A DNA stretch of 64,000 bases from Mercurialis annua (Eukaryota > Streptophyta > Magnoliopsida > Malpighiales > Euphorbiaceae), in contig NC_065570.1 of NCBI RefSeq assembly GCF_937616625.2, positions 25,506,046-25,570,045 on the forward strand, written 5' to 3'. The notes under the pieces were generated by a model. That model was given only the letters and a program-made list of their open reading frames with translations, had not been told where the DNA came from and did no database searches. Positions 47,101 to 55,984 of this stretch are shown piece after piece (within the stretch, counting starts at the first letter, position 1; each line of letters opens with the position of its first letter). The translations under genes and the position numbers were made by a program.

Positions 47101-47695
47101 AGGATGGTGGATAATGGAATTAGATTCCCAACACCACGACGAATAGCAATCAGATGGTGACAACAGCAGTACGAAAGAAACTACGTAAGTAGTGAAGCCC
47201 GAGTTAGTTGAATGTCCACATCTTTCAATAAGGAATGATGATAGGATTAAACGGAATAGACAGAGGGAAGGAATCAAGAACGGAAAGTCATAAGTACATA
47301 TAAACACGATAAATATCATCATAAGAGAAGATTAAGAGGTACAAACTAATGGATTGTCTACATCATTTGAATACAAATGAACAAGCTTAAGAGTGGAGAT
47401 TATCGTTAGTAATAATCAAACATTACTAGGACAAACTAGTATTGAATGTCAAACAAAGGGCAAACACAACGATTGTGTTATAAAATTAAAGAGAAGCAAT
47501 CAAAGGTAAGAAGTCATAGTACATAAGAAAATGGCTAAAAACACTATGAAAGACAGAGACGATATGAAAGGTCGTCAATGACGGTTAACATTAATCTACA
47601 AGGAGTACAGAAATGAAGTGATGAATGAAGTTCACAAGGTTAAAGGTTTAAGTTAAGTCAAGGAGTTATATGAAAATTCGAGGACGAATTTTTAT

Positions 47696-47708
47696 AAGGG
47701 GGGAAGAA
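47696..47708 (+). promoter_or_regulatory. Polypurine tract of element C
   Basis: AAGGGGGGAAGAA directly precedes the 3' LTR; it primes plus-strand synthesis in LTR retroelements. It is preceded by AAATTCGAGGACGAATTTTT, a sequence also adjacent to the tract in B and, in decayed form, in A1. Confidence 0.92.
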
Positions 47709-48313
47709 TGTAATATCCCAAAATATTAAATTATCTAATTGGACCACGTGTCCAGTCTGGATTTGCCAGAGTGGCAAAATCGGAAAGTTTTCCGATAAAT
47801 AAGTTTTAGTAGGTCGGTTTTGGAAAGGATTATATGCGAGGAATTTAATAATATAGTTCAATTCTAAAGACAGAATTGGAATTAAAAAGAAAAATGTTAA
47901 GAAAGTCGTAAAATAAAGTACAGGGGCTAAAATGGTAATTTAGCCATATAAATTCCGAAGTGAAAATTATTTCGCCAAGGTCCGCGAAATGTTTTATAGT
48001 ATATGTGGTAAAAGTTTCAGGTCCATCAGAGACCTTTTAAAATTTGGACGCGGATGCGTTTTGGGCTAAATTGCAACTTTTGAGAAGTTTATGGGCTAAA
48101 GTGTAAATTAGCTAATTAAGTCTCGAGAATAGTACTTAAAAGATTATTGACGGAAAATAATAATCTTGAGTTAGTATTATTTATACGAATATAAATAATA
48201 TGAAAGTAATCGAGTTAAAAGGATAATTTAACCATTTAGTTAAATTAGAAAGTTTAAAAGAGAAATGGTTTAAGTTAAAGAAATAAAGGATCAAAGTTGT
48301 CAATTAGCCAAGA

Positions 48314-48322
48314 TATATAATA
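48314..48322 (+). promoter_or_regulatory. TATA box candidate in the C 3' LTR
   Basis: TATATAATA, identical to the 5' LTR copy, ~177 bp upstream of the donor-like AG/GTAAG at 48489-48495. A 3' LTR promoter could drive transcription into the B body downstream. Confidence 0.55.
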
Positions 48323-48660
48323 AGCTTTCCATAAGAATAAGGAAAAGAGAGGATGCGCAGAAGGTAACAGAAGGAAATGACGAACGATTACGATCCGTCG
48401 TCGTTTCGCCGTTTCTCGTCCAAATCGAGCGTTCTTTATATCGAATTGTTCAGAATTTGATTCTCTATCATCGTTAAGCTTCAAATCAAGGTAAGCTTGA
48501 CGTTTTTGTTGCGAGAATTAGTAAATAAGGTTATTTAGTTTTAAACGAATTAAACGGATTGAAATCGCGTTTCTATTATCGTTTTGATGAATTTGGAGTT
48601 AAGTTTGTGTTAAATTGAGATAGGAGCATGGCGGAATTGAGTTTTACCACGACGGAATGC

Positions 48661-48719
48661 CCGGAATTGGATTCCGGGGTGTGTGCGAAAGACCGCACAC
48701 AAAAGTGTGCGGGCGCACA
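48661..48719 (+). repeat. Hairpin array in the C 3' LTR
   Basis: CCGGAATTGGATTCCGG (48661-48677, 7-bp arms), GTGTGCG...CGCACAC (48681-48700, 6-nt loop) and TGTGCGGGCGCACA (48706-48719). The first corresponds in place to the CCCGGAAAA...TTTTCCGGG hairpin of B; only half of it survives in the C 5' LTR. Confidence 0.92.
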
Positions 48720-50242
48720 GCAGATCGTGCGCGCGCCCAACAGTTTGAGCATTTCCGACCTGTTTCACCCTAGATTTCCGACTTTAAGTACGTCGGACAT
48801 TAAAAAGGAAATACGGACCCCGAAAACGATAAATTTAGATATCGAACATGACGTATTCGATTAGGGTTTCGAGATATAAGAAACCTATGATTAGAAATCG
48901 ATGAGTAAGAGATATAACAAGTATCTCGCCTAAGTATTAGAACATGATCAAAGTTAAAAGACATAATTAGAATAAGATCGTGTTAACCTAAGTTTATAAC
49001 TTAGGATTTTAGTATTAAGTTTACATTTATAAATCAAGAATTCGGTAACGTGAATAGGTGAGTGACGTACCGACAAGCTACCAGGCCAACGAGCTGGAAT
49101 AGCTACGAGAACGACGCATGGAGCTTACGTTTACGGGATTATAATAATGCGGTCTTGGATAGCGGTCACAGTGAGTTGCACTTTACTTTCACGTATTATA
49201 TATTAAAGTTATTTTATATAAATATATATACTGTTTACACGCATCGCATTATATATAATTGATTGAGTTGTTATATGTTGTATTAATTTCTATATACGAG
49301 AACTAGTATGCGATCCGGAGAAACTAGCTACCTATTGGGTGTCAATAGGCTGTGTGATCACCAGTACTGAGTCAGTCTAGTATGTTTGCATTTGAGAAAT
49401 GATTGGATATGTATGATATGATATGAATTCGATACGAGAGTGAACTCGACTACGGTGTAGTCTGGAAGTCACCGTAACTAGTGGGCTGGGCCCACCAGTG
49501 AGTTGGACTCACAGCTTGAGATTTACGATTGGGTTGAATGATATATGATTATTCGAGAAATGTGTCGCATGCTAGGATATTAGTTTCGTACGGATCAAAT
49601 ACCTGTTTATATGTTTTATATTATTGTTTTCTTGAGATGCGATGTTATATTTTTATATTAATACCAACTTGCAAGCTCACTCAGTATTTCCCAAAATACT
49701 GACTCCCTCACAGTGTTTTATTTCAGGTGATCGGATTCGGATCAGACAGACCATCTTCTTTGTGTTGGAAGTCTTCTGACTTGCACAAAGTACGAGTCTT
49801 TAGAGCTGCAGTAGCCAGTAGGTGTCAAAATAAGATTTATGATTCGATTTCAAACGGTATTAAATATGTGAACTCTGATATAAATTTTATAAATAAGTTG
49901 TTTAGAAAGATGGCGTTTATCCGTTTGAATTTGATACCAATTGCCGTGAGTGGAATTGGTGATGTTTGTGATCAAAAATAGAGCGGTGTTGGATATGAGA
50001 TATCACTCGGTAAGACCCTCGTTTCTAAGAATTGTTTCGCGAATGTTTTCAGAAAAGGAATACGATATTTTAATAATTGAATTATATTATTTAAAAAAGA
50101 TTTCTGATAATGTATTATATATAATAATATGTTTTAATCGCGAAAAATTTACAATGGTTTTAGGCTTGTTACGGGTTCCGGAGCTACCACTCTCGTTCCC
50201 TAGCGCCGGTTGCGGCTCAATAATTTGGGTCGTGACAGAAAC

Positions 50243-51426
50243 CCGATAATAGCATGAATGAAGAACGCAAGAAGAACACCAAAGGATCATAGCATTTAGA
50301 CTATGAATCCTATAAGTTGACTAAGGACGAGAAGTAAAAGGAAAATTTAAAAGAAGTACATCTACGATATGAATAAATATAGGAATAACAAGCGACATAG
50401 CAAGATCATGGATAGTAGTGAGAAGTAAACTTAACGCTACATGATAGTAAAGAGGAATGAGTTGGAAGTTAAGAATCAAACTAAGATTGAGAATTGAAAA
50501 GAAAATATAGATAAAAAAAAGAGTGAGATTATGACGGTAAATGCTAAAAGCATTCTCGAAAGTCAAAAGACGAATAATGTCAAGAAGATGACAGAAGAAA
50601 AGAAAAGCGTAGACGAAATGAGAAAGAATGATGAATAAAAAGGTCAAGCATGAAGCAAACAATGACGTCATCAGAAAACATTCTGATATTGATGAAACAG
50701 ATGGATGTGAAATAAGGAGGGACAAGGAATGTTAAGAATAGCGTGTTACGCTAAAGAAAAAGAGGTAAGTTAATAAACATACGAAATATATATTGACGCA
50801 AGAAGAAAGGCAAGTAAGCCTTACAAAGAAAGTATGCAAAGACCTTATAAAGGTACGCCATGAAGATTCACCTCATGGATAACCATGACAAGCAACGATG
50901 ACGAAAGAAGCGTCATACGAGAAAAGAAGTAACGAGACAAAAGAGGATGACGGATAATAATATAAGTTCCTAGCACTACAATGGATAAGATTTGACGGTG
51001 TTGGAAAACAAGATCAAGTCGTGAAAACGACCAAATAGAGAAGATTAATGGATTATCTAAAAAGGGAACCCGTCGACGAGGATTATCATCCTGAGTGATA
51101 AAATATTGCTAGAACGAACTATCATTAAGATGAGCTATCATTGAACATCAGTAAGGAACTAAAAGTTCAACTACGACTATAATAGTTTATAGTAACGGAT
51201 GTCAGACAAATGATAAACACAAAGATTGTGTTGTAAAGTAAAGAAAAAGAGATCAAAGGTAAAGTTGTCAGTGATAACTGACATCAAAGTGCAAGGAGTA
51301 CAGAAATTGGAATGACGATTCCCTGCACTAACCAGTGTTAAAAGACGAACACGGTATCCTTACTAGATGTAAAGGGGATAAAAGTATATGAAAATCCGAG
51401 GACGAATTTTTATAAGGGGGGAAGAA
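50243..51426 (+). other. Element B internal region, right part, non-coding
   Basis: 1.2 kb after the right TSD of C (50238-50242) up to the 3' LTR, aligning with C 45780-47708, for example the AGCATT(T)AAGACTAT(T/G)AATCCTAT segment. Open frames, such as the minus-strand 50321-50725, reflect A/G bias and encode hydrophobic low-complexity peptides without a recognised domain. Confidence 0.82.
51414..51426 (+). promoter_or_regulatory. Polypurine tract of element B
   Basis: AAGGGGGGAAGAA directly precedes TGTAATACCCC, identical to the tract of C. Confidence 0.92.
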
Positions 51427-52039
51427 TGTAATACCCCAAAATATTTAAGTATTTAATTGGATCATGTGTCCAGTTCTGATTCGCCAGGGTGGCGATATCA
51501 GAAATAATTACCAAGAAATTAAGGTAAATAAGCCTTTAGTAGGTCGGTTTTGGGAAATTAATTCTACGGAATTTAATATCATATTCCAATTCTAAACTTG
51601 GAATTTGAAATAAAAGGAAAAATGTCAAGAAAAGTCTCAAACTAGAGTTCAGGGACTAAAGTGGTAATTTAACCATATAAATCTTGAAATTAAAATCATT
51701 TCGCGAAGGTCCGCGAAATGTTTTATAATATATGTGGTAAAAGTTTCGCGTCAATCGGAGACCTTTTTAAATTTTGACGCGGATGCGTCTTGGGCTAAAA
51801 TGTAATTTTTGAAAGGTTCAAGGGCTAAAGTCCAAATTAACGAATTAAACCTCGAGATTAGTAATCAAAAGATTTTGACGGAAAATAATAATATTGAGTT
51901 AGTATTATTTATACAAATATAAATAATACGTAAGTAATCGAGTTAAAAGAATAATTTAACCGTTTGGTTAAATTATAAAGTTTAAAAGAGAAAAGGTTTA
52001 AGTTAAAGAAATGAAGGATCAAAGGAGTCAATTAACCAA

Positions 52040-52049
52040 TATATTTATA
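52040..52049 (+). promoter_or_regulatory. TATA-box candidate in the B 3' LTR
   Basis: TATATTTATA, identical to the 5' LTR copy at 36073. Transcription from here would read out into the A2 leader and the satellite array beyond 54862. Confidence 0.5.
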
Positions 52050-52383
52050 CATTCCTTAAGAGTAAGGAAAGGAATGTATCAGAAGGAGAAAGAACAGACG
52101 AAGGGTTTTCGACGAACGATTACGATCTGCCACCGTTTCGTCGTTTCTCGTCCAAATCGAGCGTTTTATATGTCGATTTGTTCAGATTCGATTCTCTGTC
52201 GTTTATAAGCTTCAAATCGAGGTAAGCTCGACGTTTTTATCGTGAGAATTGGTAAATCACGTTTCTATATACGTTTTTAGCGATAATTGAATTGGATTAT
52301 ATGTTAAAACGGAGTAGGAGCATGTCGGGAGTGAGGGCGAGCGGCGAAGCGCCCGAAAAATGGATTTTCCGGGAGCTGCCGCG

Positions 52384-52538
52384 GGTGTGCGGACGCACAC
52401 CGTAGTGTGCGGAAGCACACATGGTGTGCGGACGCACACGGTGAGCGAACGCACACCTAAGTGTGCGAACGCACACCTGCTGGTGTGCGGACGCACACCA
52501 GGTCGTGCGAACGCACGGGACCTTTCGTGCGCTCGCAC
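52384..52538 (+). repeat. Expanded hairpin array in the B 3' LTR (eight units)
   Basis: Inverted repeats at 52384-52401, 52405-52420, 52424-52439, 52441-52456 (imperfect), 52461-52476, 52480-52501, 52504-52517 and 52527-52538. Most have the form GTGTGCG-NN-CGCACAC with NN = GA or AA. The last four match the four GTGCG hairpins of the 5' LTR in order; the first four are extra. The peptide frames here (CERTP/VRTHT repeats) are low-complexity by-products. Confidence 0.95.
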
Positions 52539-53996
52539 AACCAGTTGTCGCATCTGTTTGAATATTTTGACCCGTTTCGACTTAGATTTCTGACTTTAAG
52601 TACGTCAGACATTAAAAGTGAATCCCAGACCCCGAAAATAAGAAATTTGGATATCGAACATAACAAGTTCGAATAGGGTTTTGGGATATAAAGAACCCGA
52701 GTTTAAGAATCGATGAATAAGAGATATATCGAATATCTTGATTAGGTATTAAAATACGATTAAAGTCAAGAATCGTATTTGAAATACAATAATATTAACC
52801 TAAGTTTATAACTTAGGATTTTGATATTAAGCCTACGTTTATGGATTAAACGTACAAGTAACTCGAATAAGTAACTGGCGTATCGATGAAATAGCAGATC
52901 GATGAGCCGGAATAGCTAAGAGACATAACGACGTATGGAGCTTACGCTTGCGGGACTATAATATTATTATTATTCGGAAAGCGGTCATTGTGAGTGGCAA
53001 TTTACTTTCGCGTATTATTATTATTAAAGTTATTTTCATATATTATGAATATTATTATCAATACATCGCATTTATACGATTTGCTCGTCTAAGATGTTAT
53101 GTTCGATGAATTTGATTATATGAATGCTGTTATATTCATTGTTTTGAATATGAGTATCTAGTGTGCGATCCGAAGAAACCAACTACCTATTGGGTGTCAA
53201 TAGGCTGTGTGATCACCAGCATTTGAGTTAGTCTAGTGTGTCTAGATTGTCTACGAGATTACGAAATGCGCATACGATATGTATGTGATACAAGTGAGAA
53301 CTCGATTACGGTGTAACCTGAGCCTTGTATCTAGTGGGTTGGACCCCACTCGTGAGTTGGACTCACACATTGAGATTAAGAGATTCGTCGCGGCTGACGT
53401 GGTTGAGTGTGAACACTCCCGGGTCGGACCATTTGGATCAGTTTGATTTGTATATTCAGAATAAGATAAATTCAGAGTTTAAGATTAGGGTTTCGGTCGG
53501 ATCTGCTATTTATGAATATTATGTTATTTTCATATTATATTGAAATAGATATATATATACATGTTTGAGGATGCGATGTGTATTTTCATAATACTGATAA
53601 TAAGTTGCATACTCAACTCAGTATTTTCCCAAATACTGACCCCTCACTCTGATATTTTCAAGTAGCCAGAGTCGGATCAGACAAATCATCTCCACTGCCA
53701 GAAGTCATTGGACATGCACAAGTATGAGTTCCTAAAGCTGCAGTAGTCAGTAGGTGTCAGTATTAAATAAACATTTTAACTTCAAACAATATTTTATATT
53801 GTAAACACTAGTGTGATATTTTAATATTTATAAATGCGTTATCCGAAAGAGTTTTCCTGGAAATGTTTTATATAATATATTATACTTTTAGATGCGAAAA
53901 ATTATTAGTGGTTTTAGGCTTGCTACGGGTTTCGGAGCTACCACTCCCATTCCCTAGCGCCGGTCTCGGCTCAACAATTTGGGTCGTGACATTTTG

Positions 53997-54861
53997 TCTC
54001 TTCGTACGGAGTAGCACGTGAGATGATTTAGTCACGTGGTTATGGTTGGCTAACCTCGATGTATAGTTTGACCTTTGAGTAAAACCTTCCTTTAGACCCT
54101 GTTTCCTTTGTTCGGTTTAGGATTGCGCGGAGTTTTGCTGTTTATGTTTCGTGGATCGAAACCATTGGGTTTTGATATCGAGGAATACGAGGGAAGTATT
54201 CCCTTAGATTGGCTGATGATATCTGATTATCCTAGATCGGATATTGAAAACTCTTAACCGAGAAGATAGATCAGTGTATTAATGCACTGGTGTTTCCATC
54301 AAGTTTGATGATGCGATGCGGGAGCTGGCGGTAAATTTGGTAGGAACGTTTTGATGTGTTATTTCTTTGGGAATAAGTTTTGAATTAGGGTTTAGGGTAG
54401 TTGATATTTATGCGGAAGAGTTGTAACGGAATTTTAGGTTGAATTGTTTTATAGCATCGAATGTTGCTAGGTTACAAGTAAGGAATTTTGAGAAATATTT
54501 TGAGGATATCGAGTGCACATCTCACAGAGTGTAACGTCTAGCAAATGTTTTATTGAGAAATGGATTTCAAAGATTGATTTGCTGAAATATTTGAAATATT
54601 TTCAACACGTAATTGTGCCCAGACATATCATGAACATGCATTTTGAATGTCACGAATAGGTTTGCATTGAACACAGAATATGTTCACTAAATATAAGATA
54701 AATTAATAATTGGTACATGCATAATAGTACATGCATCACGTGCATAGAAATTTTTAGGGTTGGATGCAACTCTTTAGGGATGAGAGATGTCATCACCCTG
54801 GCGCACAATTATGTAAAATAGATTTTATCGATAAAGTGTTTTGAGAAAGATGTTTTGGAAC
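53997..54861 (+). other. A2 leader, part 2, non-coding, truncated
   Basis: Continues the A2 leader after the TTTTG duplication, parallel to the inverse of A1 25850-24960. It holds the A2 copy of the conserved leader block. It breaks off within TGTTTTGGAACAAACG, where satellite begins, so the rest of the internal region and the 3' LTR are missing. Confidence 0.88.
54700..54822 (+). promoter_or_regulatory. Conserved leader block, A2 copy
   Basis: GATGCAACTCTTTAGGGATG followed by AGAGATGTCATCACCCTGGC and GCACAATTATG, matching A1 (25003-25110) and the core of B and C. An inverted-repeat core with one mismatch spans 54777-54798. CATGCATCACGTGCAT upstream corresponds to the CATGCATCATATG strings of B and C. 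Confidence 0.7.
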
Positions 54862-55984
54862 AAACGTTTGACCTAAGTTTCTAAAAATGTGAAACGATTG
54901 GATTTGTTTCGTAACGTTTTAAACGTTTGGATTAAATTGCTAAAAAGGTGAAACTCTTGGATTTGTTTCGTAACGTTTGTAAACATTTGGCTTAAATTGC
55001 TAAAACGTTGAAACGCTTGGATTTGTTTCGAAACGTTTGTAAATGTTTGGCATAAATCGCTAAAAAGGTGAAACGTTTGGATTTGTTTCGTAAGGTTAGT
55101 AAATGTTTGGCATATATCGGTAAAAAGGTGAAATGTTTGGATTTGTTTGGTAACGTTTTAAACGTTTGGCTTAAATCGCTAAAATGGGGAAACATTTGGA
55201 TTTGTTTCGTAACGTTTGTAAATGTTTGGCTTAAAATGCTAAAAAGGTAACATTTTTGGTTTTGTTTCGTAACGTATGTAAACGTTCGACTTTAAATCGC
55301 TTAAAATGTGAAACGCTTGGATTTGTTTCGTAATGTTTGAAAACGTTTGGCTTAAATTGCTAAAAACGTGAAACGCTTGGATTTGTTTCGTAACATTTGT
55401 AAACGTTTGACTTAAATTCCTAAAAAGGTGAAACGTTTGAATTTGTTTCGGAATGTTTGTAAATATTTGGCTTAAATTGCTAAAAAGGTGAAACGCTTGG
55501 ATTTGTTTCGTAAAGTTTGTAAATATTTGGCTTAAATTGCTAAAAAGGTGAAACGCTTGGATTTGTTTCGTAAAGTTTGTAAACATTTGGCTTAAATTGC
55601 TTAAAAGGTGAAACGCTTAGTTTTGTTTCGTAACGTTTCTAAGGGTTTGGCTTAAATCCCTAAAAAGGTGAAACGTTTGGATTTGTTCGTAAAGTTTGTA
55701 AACGTTTGGATTTGTTTCGTAACGTTTTAAATGTTTGGTTTTGTTTTGTAACGTTTGGCTGAAATCGCTAAAAAGGTGAAATGTTTGGATTTCTTTTGTA
55801 ACGTTTGTATACGTTCGGCTTAAATTGCTAAAAAGGCGAATGATTTGGATTTGTTTCGCACCTTTCTAAACGTTTGGCTTAAATCGCTAAAAAGGTGAAA
55901 CGTTTGGATTTGTTTATTAACGTTTGTAAATGTTTGGCTTAAATCGCTAAAAATGTGAAATGTTTGAAATTTTGTAACGTTTGT

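Larger units (their letters stand above)
43428..47708 (+). other. Element C internal region, non-coding
   Basis: 4.3 kb, purine-rich on the plus strand, with frequent stops. No protein domain was recognised in any frame. The longest frames (43137-43490, which begins in the LTR, and several of ~95-107 codons on the minus strand) have no family features. The first ~2.3 kb align with B 38000-40900 and the rest with B 50243-51426, so the two elements share the same non-coding body. Confidence 0.85.
40921..50237 (+). mobile_element. Element C: complete non-autonomous LTR retrotransposon nested in B
   Basis: 9317 bp: 5' LTR 40921-43427, PBS 43432-43443, internal 43428-47708, polypurine tract 47696-47708, 3' LTR 47709-50237, GAAAC TSDs. 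All cis-acting parts are intact, but the 4.3-kb internal region has no recognisable gag or pol. The LTRs are nearly identical over the first several hundred bases (about four differences in ~370 bp by eye), with one clear structural difference in the hairpin segment. It is the youngest insertion in the window and the most likely to have moved recently with help from a coding relative. Confidence 0.93.
47709..50237 (+). repeat. Element C 3' LTR (2529 bp)
   Basis: TGTAATATCCC to GTCGTGACA, followed by the GAAAC TSD. Nearly identical to the 5' LTR at the start. It keeps the TATA box (48314-48322) and donor-like site (48489-48495), and its hairpin segment differs from the 5' copy. Confidence 0.94.
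35456..53991 (+). mobile_element. Element B: non-autonomous LTR retrotransposon, split by element C
   Basis: 5' LTR 35456-37995, PBS 38000-38011, internal 37996-40920 plus 50243-51426, polypurine tract 51414-51426, 3' LTR 51427-53991, flanked by TTTTG TSDs. Without C it is about 9.2 kb. Its ~4.1-kb internal region is purine-rich on the plus strand and has no recognisable gag or pol, which fits a large retrotransposon derivative mobilised in trans by a coding relative. The first ~190 bp of the two LTRs differ at about eight sites by eye, more than in C, so B is the older insertion. Confidence 0.92.
51427..53991 (+). repeat. Element B 3' LTR (2565 bp)
   Basis: TGTAATACCCC to GTCGTGACA, followed by the TTTTG TSD. 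It carries the TATA-like TATATTTATA (52040-52049), the donor-like GAGGTAAG (52219-52226) and an expanded hairpin array. A deletion relative to the 5' LTR removes ~40 bp near 52255 (TAACGGTTATTTCGTTTTAA region). Confidence 0.94.
31185..54861 (+). mobile_element. Element A2: 3'-truncated A-family LTR retrotransposon containing nested elements B and C
   Basis: Own sequence is the 5' LTR (31185-33988), PBS, leader part 1 (33989-35455) and leader part 2 (53997-54861), interrupted by B. The leader runs parallel to the A1 leader (27264 down to about 24960) and then breaks into satellite within GTTTTGGAACAAACGTTTG at 54855-54870, where A1 continues with GTTTTGAAACGAAC. A short shared string (AAC/AAAC) at the break suggests end joining with microhomology. 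No pol and no 3' LTR remain. Confidence 0.88.

Noticed and set aside
50321..50725. 134-codon minus-strand frame with hydrophobic runs as a membrane protein
   Set aside because: It lies in the purine-rich non-coding body of element B; the opposite strand is pyrimidine-rich and yields Leu/Ser/Phe-rich frames by composition. The homologous part of C does not preserve it.
52257..52676. Cys/Arg/Thr-rich peptides (CERTP, VRTHT repeats) as a coding gene
   Set aside because: They are translations of the GTGTGCG-type hairpin array in a B-element LTR, in several overlapping frames on both strands.
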